64,000 bases of DNA from Aspidapion aeneum (GCA_963576565.1 OY755038.1:141857058-141921057); one strand, 5' to 3'. Shown: positions 20,383 to 30,625, counted from the stretch's first letter. Notes: generated by a model from the sequence alone, not told the origin. Translations and numbers: made by a program.

Positions 20383-23337
20383 ATGTCTACGCAAAAACAG
20401 AAAAAACTTTGCGACAAAAGGCTTTTGAGCTTCAACCAAATGGCGGAAGCTCACGAGGTAGCTTTGAAAGCGAACTCGGATACAGCGTTTCACTTTTTGT
20501 TTAAATCCAGATATGAAGACGTCGAAGAATGTCATGCTCAATTCTATAATTTTCATAACCAAATTATTGGCTCTCTCGAAGAGTTTAAACTTTCATTTGA
20601 CGAGCAGGATAAAACTAGAAAAGACTTTGACAACCTTTATTATGAATGTAAGGGTATTTACTACGACCTTTTTAGGGCCAACCCTGTCAATTACGTAGGC
20701 AACCCTAACCAACAAAATATTGTTCAGAGGTCAAATACAAGATCATTTCCACAACCAAGGTTGCCAATTTTCGATGGTAATTATAAAAACTGGCAACACT
20801 GGTTTGACTTATTTAAAGTCATGGTAAATTCTGATTTAAGTGATATAGAGAAATTTCAACAATTGCGGAGTTCTGTTCTGAATGAAGCCCTTTCTCTAGT
20901 AAAAACCATTCCCCTCGCAGATAGCAATTATCACATTGCGTATGAAACCTTAGTAAAGAGGTATCAAAATAAACGAATTATTGCTACTACCGCTTTGAAT
21001 GCTATTAACTTTCTTTCAACTAAATCCAGTTCTGGGAAAGAATTACGTTCCATGTTGGATACATTTTCTGAGAATCTAGCCATTTTAAATGAGCTTGGTT
21101 TTCCTACAAAAGAATGGGACTTTCTTACTTTTAACATGATGCTCTCAAAACTTGAAGTCAAGATGAGGACTGATTTCGAACTTTACTATAGTAGAGAGAA
21201 AAACAATTCAGAAATTCCGTCCTACACTGATCTTTACACGTTTATAGAAAATCATTGCGTTGCGCTCGAATCTGTAGTGCAAATGCCCAGTTTTAGTAGG
21301 CAAAATCAAACCCCTAGACAACCTCAAACTACGCGTAATTCTCAACAGAACAGTTTTCAGAGAAACAGTTTTAATAATTTTAATTCACCTTCTGCTTTCA
21401 ATACAACTATTTCAAATCAAAGTTCAAATTCAAGAAATCAACAAAATACTTTACAAAATAGCAATCAACGCAGCAACCCTCAAATACAAAATAATCAGAA
21501 CAGAACTTTTAATCCAAAAATAAAATGTTACCTATGTTCTTCGAATCACGCATTATCGAAATGTATCGAATTTCAAAACAAAAGTCCACAGGAAAGGATG
21601 GGTTATGTTCGGCAGGTGAATCTATGTCAAAATTGCTTACATTTTGCTCACCAGACCGTGAATTGCCCCTCCTCCTACAACTGCATCACGTGTGGAGCCA
21701 GACATCATAGTCTTCTCCATGTTCCACAACCAGTAGCGCCCTCTGTGAGTGTTAATTCATATCCTCCAGAGAACGCTAATATTCCACTTTCCAATTCCAA
21801 TAGCACCCCTATGTCAGGAAGCCATTCCACAAACTGTCATGCGACAATGATTTCCAAAAATTCCACTTTTCTACTTTCTACCGTTGTAGCTGACATGTTA
21901 GACTCAAGGGGACATTACCAACCAGTTCGTATCTTACTCGATTCTGCCTCAGAGGCAAACTTTATTTCAGAAAAATGTCTAAATCCTAACGAAAATATTA
22001 CCGAAGTAGAACTTCAACATTCTCTTATTGTTCTCGTTCGGCATGTTCAACGTTCCATCTTTGCTGATCTCATTTCACGTTTGAATGACGCAAAGCTACT
22101 TCCTAAACAATTTCGTAAACTTTCACTTTTTCTAGATACACAAGGCTGCTTAAGAGTGGGGGGTCGATTACCACATTCTTCCGAACTCTCTTATTCAGCA
22201 AAACACCCTTTACTTTTACCACGTTCTCACCGTCTTACTCAACTTGTCATTGAGTACACTCACAAAAGGTACTGTCATCCCGGTCAAAAAACGTTGCATT
22301 ACCTCTTGAGACAACAATTTTGGATCCTTTCCCCTCGCTATGCAATCGAGAGTATAACATCTCATTGCATTTTAGGCTATCGATTAAATCCTAAACCTTC
22401 CGTACAAATCATGGGCAACTTGCCTGCTCAACGCATCTCTCAAGTAAAAGCATTTTCACATGTTGCCATAGATTATTGTGGTCCCTTTCCAATTACAATG
22501 GGAAAGTACCGAGGTGCAAAGGTATCCAAAGGTTATATTCTTGTCTTAGTCTGCTCCGCAACAAAGGCAGTTCACCTAGAACTTACCTCCGATATTTCCA
22601 CCCCTACCTTTCTTGCGGCTTTTAAGAGATTTGTGGCAAGAAGAGGAAGAATTTCTGACATTTACTCAGATTGTGGTAGCGCGTTCTTGGGAGCTGATCG
22701 TTTACTCAAACAGTACTCCCAGGAAGCATGTCACAGTCTAAAAATTACCTGGCATTTTTCAAGTCCTGGTAGTCCGCACCTAAACGGACTAGCCGAGGCA
22801 GGAGTTAAATCCACCAAGGCAAATTTAAAACGTGTAATAGGTGAGCAACGGTTAACCTATGAAGAGTTTTTTACTTTTTTGTGTCAGGTCGAATTCATAC
22901 TAAACAGCCGGCCTCTGTATGCCCAAAGTATGGATCCGAATGACTTTCTTCCACTGACCCCTGGTCATTTTCTTACCCTGGAACCGTTGAATTCCGTACC
23001 AGAACCCGATTTTTCTGATTCCAAGTTGAACACCCTGTCCCGCTGGCAGCTGGTGCAAAGGCTCCAGTCCGATTTTTGGAAACGCTGGAACTTGGAGTAC
23101 CTAAACACCTTGCAACAGCGTTCTAAATGGACAGAGGCTTCTAACAATATTAAACTAAATACTTTAGTCGTGGTAAAAAATGAACAAAAACCGCCATTGC
23201 AATGGGCTGTTGGGCGAATTGTCGACGTACACCCTGGCTCAGACGGTCATATTCGTGTTGTGACCGTTAAAACAGCTACGGGAACATATCGTCGACCAGT
23301 AGTGAAACTATGTCCTTTGCCTATGCCCGACGCATAA
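20383..23337 (+). CDS. BEL/Pao Gag-integrase polyprotein lacking RT/RNase H, copy 1
   Basis: 984 residues, start ATG at 20383 after an A-rich leader. Order: Gag-like DUF1759 region (about 128-290, LPIFDGNYKNWQHWFDLF), an Asn/Gln/Ser-rich linker (300-378), three zinc-knuckle-like blocks (382-394, 415-428, 434-446), the start of an aspartic protease (LLDSASEANFI, Asp520), then a direct jump at about residue 532 to the pre-integrase region (RVGGRLPHS). The integrase follows: zinc part at 627-665, catalytic Asp697, Asp763 and Glu805, and a C-terminal DUF5641-like domain (about 880-978). RT and RNase H, usually several hundred residues, are absent. The expected second Cys of the integrase zinc finger is Gly665 (CILG). 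The frame has no stops, yet the protein could not perform reverse transcription. Confidence 0.92.
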   Translation: MSTQKQKKLCDKRLLSFNQMAEAHEVALKANSDTAFHFLFKSRYEDVEECHAQFYNFHNQIIGSLEEFKLSFDEQDKTRKDFDNLYYECKGIYYDLFRANPVNYVGNPNQQNIVQRSNTRSFPQPRLPIFDGNYKNWQHWFDLFKVMVNSDLSDIEKFQQLRSSVLNEALSLVKTIPLADSNYHIAYETLVKRYQNKRIIATTALNAINFLSTKSSSGKELRSMLDTFSENLAILNELGFPTKEWDFLTFNMMLSKLEVKMRTDFELYYSREKNNSEIPSYTDLYTFIENHCVALESVVQMPSFSRQNQTPRQPQTTRNSQQNSFQRNSFNNFNSPSAFNTTISNQSSNSRNQQNTLQNSNQRSNPQIQNNQNRTFNPKIKCYLCSSNHALSKCIEFQNKSPQERMGYVRQVNLCQNCLHFAHQTVNCPSSYNCITCGARHHSLLHVPQPVAPSVSVNSYPPENANIPLSNSNSTPMSGSHSTNCHATMISKNSTFLLSTVVADMLDSRGHYQPVRILLDSASEANFISEKCLNPNENITEVELQHSLIVLVRHVQRSIFADLISRLNDAKLLPKQFRKLSLFLDTQGCLRVGGRLPHSSELSYSAKHPLLLPRSHRLTQLVIEYTHKRYCHPGQKTLHYLLRQQFWILSPRYAIESITSHCILGYRLNPKPSVQIMGNLPAQRISQVKAFSHVAIDYCGPFPITMGKYRGAKVSKGYILVLVCSATKAVHLELTSDISTPTFLAAFKRFVARRGRISDIYSDCGSAFLGADRLLKQYSQEACHSLKITWHFSSPGSPHLNGLAEAGVKSTKANLKRVIGEQRLTYEEFFTFLCQVEFILNSRPLYAQSMDPNDFLPLTPGHFLTLEPLNSVPEPDFSDSKLNTLSRWQLVQRLQSDFWKRWNLEYLNTLQQRSKWTEASNNIKLNTLVVVKNEQKPPLQWAVGRIVDVHPGSDGHIRVVTVKTATGTYRRPVVKLCPLPMPDA
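21975..21990 (+). other. Junction where protease, RT and RNase H have been lost
   Basis: Codons for ISEKC (protease) run directly into LNPNENITEVEL (pre-integrase) in frame. The same junction is present at about 25018-25033 in the second copy, so the deletion came before the tandem duplication. I see no splice-site pair here in the genomic sequence; a deletion is the simplest reading. Confidence 0.75.
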
Positions 23338-23457
23338 GGCAAAATTTTCTTTTTCTTTCTTAATTTTTTCTAAGTATTTTTTTCTCTTTTTTTAATTTTA
23401 ATTAACATGCATAATTTAATGCATATTTGGGTTAATGTTAAATTGTATCGTTTAATT
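23338..23457 (+). other. Spacer between the two gag-integrase copies
   Basis: This is the 3' untranslated sequence of copy 1 (TTTCTTTTTCTTTCTTAATT, then GCATAATTTAATGCAT). The same sequence follows copy 2 at 26381-26500. The junction back into gag shares GCT with both parent sites (20421-20423 and 23458-23460), so the duplicated unit is 3037 bp with 3-bp microhomology. Confidence 0.85.
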
Positions 23458-23476
23458 GCTTTTGAGCTTCAACCAA

Positions 23477-26380
23477 ATGGCGGAAGCTCACGAGGTAGCT
23501 TTGAAAGCGAACTCGGATACAGCGTTTCACTTTTTGTTTAAATCCAGATATGAAGACGTCGAAGAATGTCATGCTCAATTCTATAATTTTCATAACCAAA
23601 TTATTGGCTCTCTCGAAGAGTTTAAACTTTCATTTGACGAGCAGGATAAAACTAGAAAAGACTTTGACAACCTTTATTATGAATGTAAGGGTATTTACTA
23701 CGACCTTTTTAGGGCCAACCCTGTCAATTACGTAGGCAACCCTAACCAACAAAATATTGTTCAGAGGTCAAATACAAGATCATTTCCACAACCAAGGTTG
23801 CCAATTTTCGATGGTAATTATAAAAACTGGCAACACTGGTTTGACTTATTTAAAGTCATGGTACATCAAAATTCTGATTTAAGTGATATAGAGAAATTTC
23901 AACAATTGCGGAGTTCTGTTCTGAATGAAGCCCTTTCTCTAGTAAAAACCATTCCCCTCGCAGATAGCAATTATCACATTGCGTATGAAACCTTAGTAAA
24001 GAGGTATCAAAATAAACGAATTATTGCTACTACCGCTTTGAATGCTATTAACTTTCTTTCAACTAAATCCAGTTCTGGGAAAGAATTACGTTCCATGTTG
24101 GATACATTTTCTGAGAATCTAGCCATCTTAAATGAGCTTGGTTTTCCTACAAAAGAATGGGACTTTCTTACTTTTAACATGATGCTCTCAAAACTTGAAG
24201 TCAAGATGAGGACTGATTTCGAACTTTACTATAGTAGAGAGAAAAACAATTCAGAAATTCCGTCCTACACTGATCTTTACACGTTTATAGAAAATCATTG
24301 CGTTGCGCTCGAATCTGTAGTGCAAATGCCCAGTTTTAGTAGGCAAAATCAAACCCCTAGACAACCTCAAACTACGCATAATTCTCAACAGAACAGTTTT
24401 CAGAGAAACAGTTTTAATAATTTTAATTCACCTTCTGCTTTCAATACAACTATTTCAAATCAAAGTTCAAATTCAAGAAATCAACAAAATACTTTACAAA
24501 ATAGCAATCAACGCAGCAACCCTCAAATACAAAATAATCAGAACAGAACTTTTAATCCAAAAATAAAATGTTACCTATGTTCTTCGAATCACGCATTATC
24601 GAAATGTATCGAATTTCAAAACAAAAGTCCACAGGAAAGGATGGGTTATGTTCGGCAGGTGAATCTATGTCAAAATTGCTTACATTTTGCTCACCAGACC
24701 GTGAATTGCTCCTCCTCCTACAACTGCATCACGTGTGGAGCCAGACGTCATAGTCTTCTCCATGTTCCACAACCAGTAGCGCCCTCTGTGAGTGTTAATT
24801 CATATCCTCCAGAGAACGCTAATATTCCACTTTCCAATTCCAATAGCACCCCTATGTCAGGAAGCCATTCCACAAACTGTCATGCGACAATGATTTCCAA
24901 AAATTCCACTTTTCTACTTTCTACCGTTGTAGCTGACATGTTAGACTCAAGGGGACATTACCAACCAGTTCGTATCTTACTCGATTCTGCCTCAGAGGCA
25001 AACTTTATTTCAGAAAAATGTCTAAATCCTAACGAAAATATTACCGAAGTAGAACTTCAACATTCTCTTATTGTTCTCGTTCGGCATGTTCAACGTTCCA
25101 TCTTTGCTGATCTCATTTCACGTTTGAATGACGCAAAGCTACTTCCTAAACAATTTCGTAAACTTTCACTTTTTCTAGATACACAAGGCTGCTTAAGAGT
25201 GGGGGGTCGATTACCACATTCTTCCGAACTCTCTTATTCAGCAAAACACCCTTTACTTTTACCACGTTCTCACCGTCTTACTCAACTTGTCATTGAGTAC
25301 ACTCACAAAAGGTACTGTCATCCCGGTCAAAAAACGTTGCATTACCTCTTGAGACAACAATTTTGGATCCTTTCCCCTCGCTATGCAATCGAGAGTATAA
25401 CATCTCATTGCATTTTAGGCTATCGATTAAATCCTAAACCTTCCGTACAAATCATGGGCAACTTGCCTGCTCAACGCATCTCTCAAGTAAAAGCATTTTC
25501 ACATGTTGCCATAGATTATTGTGGTCCCTTTCCAATTACAATGGGAAAGTACCGAGGTGCAAAGGTATCCAAAGGTTATATTCTTGTCTTAGTCTGCTCC
25601 GCAACAAAGGCAGTTCACCTAGAACTTACCTCCGATATTTCCACCCCTACCTTTCTTGCGGCTTTTAAGAGATTTGTGGCAAGAAGAGGAAGAATTTCTG
25701 ACATTTACTCAGATTGTGGTAGCGCGTTCTTGGGAGCTGATCGTTTACTCAAACAGTACTCCCAGGAAGCATGTCACAGTCTAAAAATTACCTGGCATTT
25801 TTCAAGTCCTGGTAGTCCGCACCTAAACGGACTAGCCGAGGCAGGAGTTAAATCCACCAAGGCAAATTTAAAACGTGTAATAGGTGAGCAACGGTTAACC
25901 TATGAAGAGTTTTTTACTTTTTTGTGTCAGGTCGAATTCATACTAAACAGCCGGCCTCTGTATGCCCAAAGTATGGATCCGAATGACTTTCTTCCACTGA
26001 CCCCTGGTCATTTTCTTACCCTGGAACCGTTGAATTCCGTACCAGAACCCGATTTTTCTGATTCCAAGTTGAACACCCTGTCCCGCTGGCAGCTGGTGCA
26101 AAGGCTCCAGTCCGATTTTTGGAAACGCTGGAACTTGGAGTACCTAAACACCTTGCAACAGCGTTCTAAATGGACAGAGGCTTCTAACAATATTAAACTA
26201 AATACTTTAGTCGTGGTAAAAAATGAACAAAAACCGCCATTGCAATGGGCTGTTGGGCGAATTGTCGACGTACACCCTGGCTCAGACGGTCATATTCGTG
26301 TTGTGACCGTTAAAACAGCTACGGGAACATATCGTCGACCAGTAGTGAAACTATGTCCTTTGCCTATGCCCGACGCATAA
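23477..26380 (+). CDS. BEL/Pao Gag-integrase polyprotein, copy 2
   Basis: The same protein as copy 1 from residue 20 onward. The tandem junction removed the original start; the first in-frame ATG is 23477 (MAEAHEVALK), with the frame open a few codons further back. Differences from copy 1 are few: two extra residues (VHQN for VN) near residue 148, Arg to His in the linker, Pro to Ser in the second zinc knuckle, His to Arg in the third, and one silent change. The same RT/RNase H deletion, Gly in the integrase zinc finger and intact Asp-Asp-Glu are present. It sits far from the 5' LTR promoter and behind copy 1, so its translation is doubtful. Confidence 0.88.
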   Translation: MAEAHEVALKANSDTAFHFLFKSRYEDVEECHAQFYNFHNQIIGSLEEFKLSFDEQDKTRKDFDNLYYECKGIYYDLFRANPVNYVGNPNQQNIVQRSNTRSFPQPRLPIFDGNYKNWQHWFDLFKVMVHQNSDLSDIEKFQQLRSSVLNEALSLVKTIPLADSNYHIAYETLVKRYQNKRIIATTALNAINFLSTKSSSGKELRSMLDTFSENLAILNELGFPTKEWDFLTFNMMLSKLEVKMRTDFELYYSREKNNSEIPSYTDLYTFIENHCVALESVVQMPSFSRQNQTPRQPQTTHNSQQNSFQRNSFNNFNSPSAFNTTISNQSSNSRNQQNTLQNSNQRSNPQIQNNQNRTFNPKIKCYLCSSNHALSKCIEFQNKSPQERMGYVRQVNLCQNCLHFAHQTVNCSSSYNCITCGARRHSLLHVPQPVAPSVSVNSYPPENANIPLSNSNSTPMSGSHSTNCHATMISKNSTFLLSTVVADMLDSRGHYQPVRILLDSASEANFISEKCLNPNENITEVELQHSLIVLVRHVQRSIFADLISRLNDAKLLPKQFRKLSLFLDTQGCLRVGGRLPHSSELSYSAKHPLLLPRSHRLTQLVIEYTHKRYCHPGQKTLHYLLRQQFWILSPRYAIESITSHCILGYRLNPKPSVQIMGNLPAQRISQVKAFSHVAIDYCGPFPITMGKYRGAKVSKGYILVLVCSATKAVHLELTSDISTPTFLAAFKRFVARRGRISDIYSDCGSAFLGADRLLKQYSQEACHSLKITWHFSSPGSPHLNGLAEAGVKSTKANLKRVIGEQRLTYEEFFTFLCQVEFILNSRPLYAQSMDPNDFLPLTPGHFLTLEPLNSVPEPDFSDSKLNTLSRWQLVQRLQSDFWKRWNLEYLNTLQQRSKWTEASNNIKLNTLVVVKNEQKPPLQWAVGRIVDVHPGSDGHIRVVTVKTATGTYRRPVVKLCPLPMPDA

Positions 26381-26578
26381 GGCAAAATTTTCTTTTTCTT
26401 TCTTAATTTTTTCTAAGTATTTTTTCTTTTTAATTTTAATTTACATGCATAATTTAATGCATATTTGGGTTAATGTTAAATTGTATCGTTTAATTGCTAA
26501 TAGGCGAATATTATTTAATTTTTTTTCCTTTCCTTTTCTTAACTAAGTAAAAACACACGTGTTTTGGCGGCCGGAAAA
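26381..26578 (+). other. BEL/Pao 3' untranslated region and candidate polypurine tract
   Basis: Pyrimidine-rich, then AAAACACACGTGTTTTGGCG and GGCCGGAAAA directly before the LTR. GGCGGCCGGAAAA is the best polypurine-tract candidate, though it is interrupted by two pyrimidines. Confidence 0.5.
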
Positions 26579-26990
26579 TGTTGGTGCAAGCAATGAATTT
26601 CCTATTTTTCATTTTCTTTTCCTTTTCTGCGCGTTTAAAATAATTTAAATTTTCGCGCTCTTAAATATGCATATGGGTTTTCACGGCACCGCACACGTGC
26701 GAGGACAAGCAGCGCCGCGATGAGTGCGCAAACAACCACCGTCACAACAAGACACTAGAAAAATCACGTTCCCAAAAAAGTGAATTTTGAGGTGAAAAAC
26801 TGGACGTTTAAACGTTGACTGGAGCCGCAAGAGAGTCCGAGGTAGGTGCCTATTCATATAAAATTCCATATGTATCGTAACTTTCCATTTACAATCATCA
26901 ATACCGACAATTATTTTTAAATGTGCTTGTAAAGCCAAACCGGCGACCTGTCGAAGGAAATTCCATTATTTTTCAGTACTTGCACGCACA
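26579..26990 (+). repeat. 3' LTR of the BEL/Pao element
   Basis: The same 412 bp as the 5' LTR with six substitutions (for example CGACGAG to CGATGAG and GTCGCAAC to GTCACAAC), followed by the target duplication GTAAC. Confidence 0.95.
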
Positions 26991-27017
26991 GTAACATGTA
27001 CAAAAATAATCTTAATT

Positions 27018-27258
27018 TTACTCAAAATTTAAAACTAAACTAATTTTTCCTATGATATATAAAACAGGTACAAGTAGCCACTGTTTATCAATGGAGGGGT
27101 ATCTCGTCATGTTAGCTAGCTCAGGGCTAACTCTAACGGTAACCCTCGAGTTAAAGAAAAAAGTGTTTATCCCCACCATTTTAACCCAGATCTCCGAAGC
27201 TCGCAGGTTGGCAATGGAGAACAATCGACCATCTAAGTTTTGCCTTCTTATTTTATAG
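27018..27258 (-). pseudogene. Possible short retrotransposon or exon fragment
   Basis: A GC-richer patch is open on both strands. On the minus strand DGRLFSIANLRA (about 27200-27240) resembles the GKLFNLxRLRAKTK segment before the FADD box in some LINE reverse transcriptases, but what follows does not continue the match. On the plus strand a 68-residue frame is equally open. I cannot choose between a LINE scrap and an exon of an unknown gene. Confidence 0.2.
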
Positions 27259-27671
27259 TCTATTGTATTTTTGAAATTTTGTGGTTATAATCATATGTTT
27301 TTGTATTTTTGGTTTTGGGTGTTTTGTTAAAAAAAAAATGATTTGGAAAAACTTTATTCACCTTCTTCAGTTATTGTACTCTAGGCAGTAAGTCTTTACT
27401 ACGTATGGTGAAAACAGTTTAGCTACATAAAAATTAGCATGTAGCTCCATGAAAATTTGTAAATTATTTCTGTTGTACTTGTACTACTTATAGGTAGTAC
27501 AAAATAAAGATGCATCTATAGGTACCTATCTATCTATTAAAGCTAGATTTATACATTACATAATTTAAGAGATAAAATGAGTTAAAAGCAAATGGAATAA
27601 TATTCATATTGGATCATAAAACTGCATTTTTTAAGTTTATTTTTACTACACCTATTTTATTTTTGTTACAG
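27259..27671. other. AT-rich intergenic sequence
   Basis: No gene seen. It contains a TACTTATAGGTAGTA palindrome near 27482-27500. Confidence 0.4.
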
Positions 27672-28056
27672 ATCATGTCTTTGCAAGGAAACAAACAAAC
27701 TTCTCTAAATTTGGGCATTATAAAGAAGAAATATTAACAAGGTACATCAACAAGAAATAATGGTACTAGTTTCTGGCACAGCAAACTGTTATCCCAGAAT
27801 GACTGATTTACAAACACCCTGTGCAGAGCAAGAGGTTTCCTGGCTGACCAGAAGTTGTTTCAAAAACTTCATCTTATATATTATTTATTCTGTAGCATAT
27901 ATTTTTTTTAATTATAAAAGTGCTCTAGCATGTTTGAATGATTTCAGTATTTTATTTTGATGTTACTTTATAAGTTAATTGTTAATTATTTTGATTCTTA
28001 AAATACTGTTGTATAACAATACAACTTAGTCATTTGTCAGGGGCTGCCAAATAAAA
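27672..28056 (+). CDS. Possible last exon of an unknown gene, with polyA signal
   Basis: A good acceptor (TTTTATTTTTGTTACAG) is followed by an open stretch reading DHVFARKQTNFSKFGHYKEE and ending TAA at 27757-27759. The following sequence lacks other structure until AATAAA at 28051-28056. The codons look plausible, but only about 29 residues are present and I recognise no family. A second frame (27760-27960) begins immediately after and is probably untranslated sequence. Confidence 0.2.
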
Positions 28057-28567
28057 TTTTTAAAAACTCAGTGTTTGAAATACATTCACTTTTTATTTTG
28101 CATTTTTAAATAAATATAAAAAGTTCTGAAACAATGGGGGCAATTCTTTAAAATTTGAAATAATTTGAAACAATCTGAAAAAATTTGACGCCTCAAATTT
28201 AAGCCCTAAATCATGGCAACATCGTAAATTTCAGTTTTTTGTACAGCGGCAAAAACCGAAAAATGAGGAAAAATATAATCTAAAACCTACCTCTAAACTC
28301 GATTGCTGATAGTTCAATATTTTTCCGGGATTGTTGATGATGCACAGGTTCTTAAAAAATTGTATTTTTCCGGAAAAAAAACAATAACAAAACCATGAGA
28401 CGTTTTTCTTATTTCGTTAAAGTTGGATTCAAATAACACGAACATGACATGCAAAGTACAGCCGACCACAAAATCCACGTAATTTAATTTTAACGAAATC
28501 AAATGAATTTTAGGAAAGAAAACGATAAGTTGATAAATTTATGAAAAAAAATAATTTTCGGATTTAT
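28057..28567. other. AT-rich intergenic sequence
   Basis: No supported gene. Short AATTTGAAA repeats occur at 28150-28200. The 62-residue minus-strand frame is not convincing. Confidence 0.45.
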
Positions 28568-28729
28568 TGCAACCCGTGGCCCAAAAAATAACCTTTGAAT
28601 ATATAAATATCAAACTTGTTATTATTATCATATAATTAAAAATAATGTTTGTCTAATATTTCTTATGATCAGGTATGAGAAGAGATAGAAAAAAAGTCTG
28701 CCAAACCCAGGTTATAAAGGTTAGGTTCA

Positions 28730-29400
28730 GGTCTGCTACAGGGTGACCTTAAAATCTATTATAGATTTGTTTAGAAATTCTAGTTCTCTACTTAACAATA
28801 AAAAGTTGAAAATAGCCCAAAAAGTTAAACTATGTATTAACGGATTATTTCAAATTTAGGTTCAGGGGGTGAGTTACAGGGTGATATCAAAAATAGTTGT
28901 ACAATTTACATTGTTAAAAACAACTTTGTCAGGGGTTTTACTTAGCAAACAAGAGTTAGAAATACCTTAAAAAATCATATCACTAACTTATTGTATTACC
29001 TTTAGAGCCAGCAAGTGAGCTACTGGGTGATATCGAAATTACTAGTGTATTTTTCTAAAAATCACATTTTTAGAAAACAATGTTGTCAAGAGCTTTCATT
29101 ATCAAAAAATGCTTAGGAACACGTTAAAAAATCATAACATTAACTGACTGTATTACCTTTAGGTCCTTGGAGTAAGGTACAGGGTGATATCAAAATTAGT
29201 AAAACACTTTTGTAAAAATCACAATTTTAAAAATCAACTTTATCAGGAGTCTTGGTGAGCAAAAAATAGTTAGGAATATGTAAACAAACCACACCATTCA
29301 CTAACTGCGTTACATTTAGGTCCAGTAGGTAAGATACTAGTAGTAAATTCTTTTATAAATCATATTTTTAAAAATAACTTTTGGCCTCACCTTACTGTTT
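28730..29400. repeat. Left tandem array of the foldback element
   Basis: Five units of about 136-158 bp. Each has a TTAGGTCC-like start, TACAGGGTGATATC, a TAAAAATCACATTTTTA hairpin-like stretch and GTTAGGAA near the end. Units differ by substitutions and small indels. Confidence 0.8.
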
Positions 29401-29533
29401 ACAAACCAAGAACATATAAGTTAGGGTTTCTTGAGCGATCTATTAAAAGAATATTACGTTAATTACTTTTCCGCACAATTTTACTTTTTCGCATCATTTT
29501 TACTTTCCTCACGATTTTTTTCGCACGTCCAAA

Positions 29534-29824
29534 TTGCAAGAACCTTCCCGTCCACAATCGTTTTCAAATGAAAACCCGTTCTCCTACACACAAGTTTCAT
29601 TTTCAAGAAGTGCTGCTGTACCGATGCTACCAGAAGCACCGAATGAAGAATCATGTAATGTGTTACAGCCTGTACAGACCAATATACCTTTCTCCATTCA
29701 CTACAGTAGTAATTCTAAGCAGCAAACTGATCAAGGCATTTCTGTAGTGGGCCAAACACCAACCAATCAAATTCCAATAAGAAACGACGTTATTCAAGAT
29801 GTTGCGGCATCTGATGTATATTGA
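29534..29824 (+). CDS. Unrecognised 96-codon frame inside the foldback element
   Basis: This open frame has no ATG at its start (TTG) and is open a few codons upstream. It is Ser/Pro/Gln/Asn-rich (QEPSRPQSFSNENPFSY at the start, QDVAASDVY at the end). It is less AT-rich than its surroundings, ends in TGA and is followed by AATAAA at 29936-29941. This looks like the last exon of a host or element gene caught between the arms. No domain is recognised. If real, it should have an upstream exon, which I could not find. Confidence 0.3.
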   Translation: MQEPSRPQSFSNENPFSYTQVSFSRSAAVPMLPEAPNEESCNVLQPVQTNIPFSIHYSSNSKQQTDQGISVVGQTPTNQIPIRNDVIQDVAASDVY

Positions 29825-30420
29825 AGCATGCAACAAACAGAAAGTGCACTTTCAATTTCAATATCTACCATCGTTAACTTTTTCGTTATTGTTATTTAAA
29901 TGTTCTTTACATAAAGTTTCTTTTTAATATATCATAATAAAAAAATCCTGTTTTAATATTTTTCCGTGCATAAAAAAATCAAGTAAAAATAAAAGTTAAA
30001 AAACGTACGGAAAAGTAACTTTTCCGCACTAGTGCTGAAAAATTTCTTTTCCGCACGATTTTTGTTTTGTTAAAAATGAAGATATTTAGGACTCATTAAA
30101 TGATTTATGTAACTATTCTATCTTACGTATCATTTTCTAGCATTATTATAAAATCTTTGCGAATTAAAACATGTTTTTTGATAAAGAAGATGGACAAAAA
30201 CACTCGTAGGAAAAACATTGTACCTAATTCTTGCGGAAACTATCTTTTCCATCCTTGACGGCTTGCCCGAACTCCGCTCCGCGTCGATTGTGCAACTGCC
30301 GTCGCGTGCGGAAAAGTACCTCTTTCCGCACTTGTTAGGTAAATAACTATTGTACAAACAATTAAAAGCCTAAGCGATACAAAAAAATATTTATGTAAAA
30401 GATATTTAAAATTTAAAGAT

Positions 30421-30625
30421 AAAAGACCTTAAGTGGGATGAAACTACTGCTTTTGTTGATTTGGAGTTTTCAGTAAAAATAGCTAAAGAAGTAAAGAAAT
30501 ATATCCCTTTATCAGACAACCAAATAACTATGTAGCGGTACAGGTATTAACAGATTTTTTGAAAGAAATGCAAAATATTGAGTCGCTTCACTTTGGAAGA
30601 AGTCTATATACAAGTAATTAAATAA
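30421..30625 (+). pseudogene. Short coding-like remnant
   Basis: Bases from about 30423 read KDLKWDETTAFVDLEFS and on to KKYIPLSDNQITM before a stop, then a shifted frame. Codon use looks protein-like, but I recognise no family. It could be part of the same captured gene as 29534-29824. Confidence 0.2.

Larger units (their letters stand above)
19210..26990 (+). mobile_element. BEL/Pao LTR retrotransposon, complete ends, internally deleted and duplicated
   Basis: Two 412-bp LTRs, TG...CA, are bounded by the 5-bp target duplication GTAAC (19205-19209 and 26991-26995), so both insertion boundaries are exact. Between them are a 0.76-kb leader, then two tandem copies of a gag-protease start-integrase frame that differ at about half a dozen coding positions. 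Reverse transcriptase and RNase H are missing from both at the same in-frame join. I counted six LTR-LTR differences, about 1.5%, indicating a fairly recent insertion. It cannot copy itself alone; it could be mobilised only by a related complete element. Confidence 0.95.
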
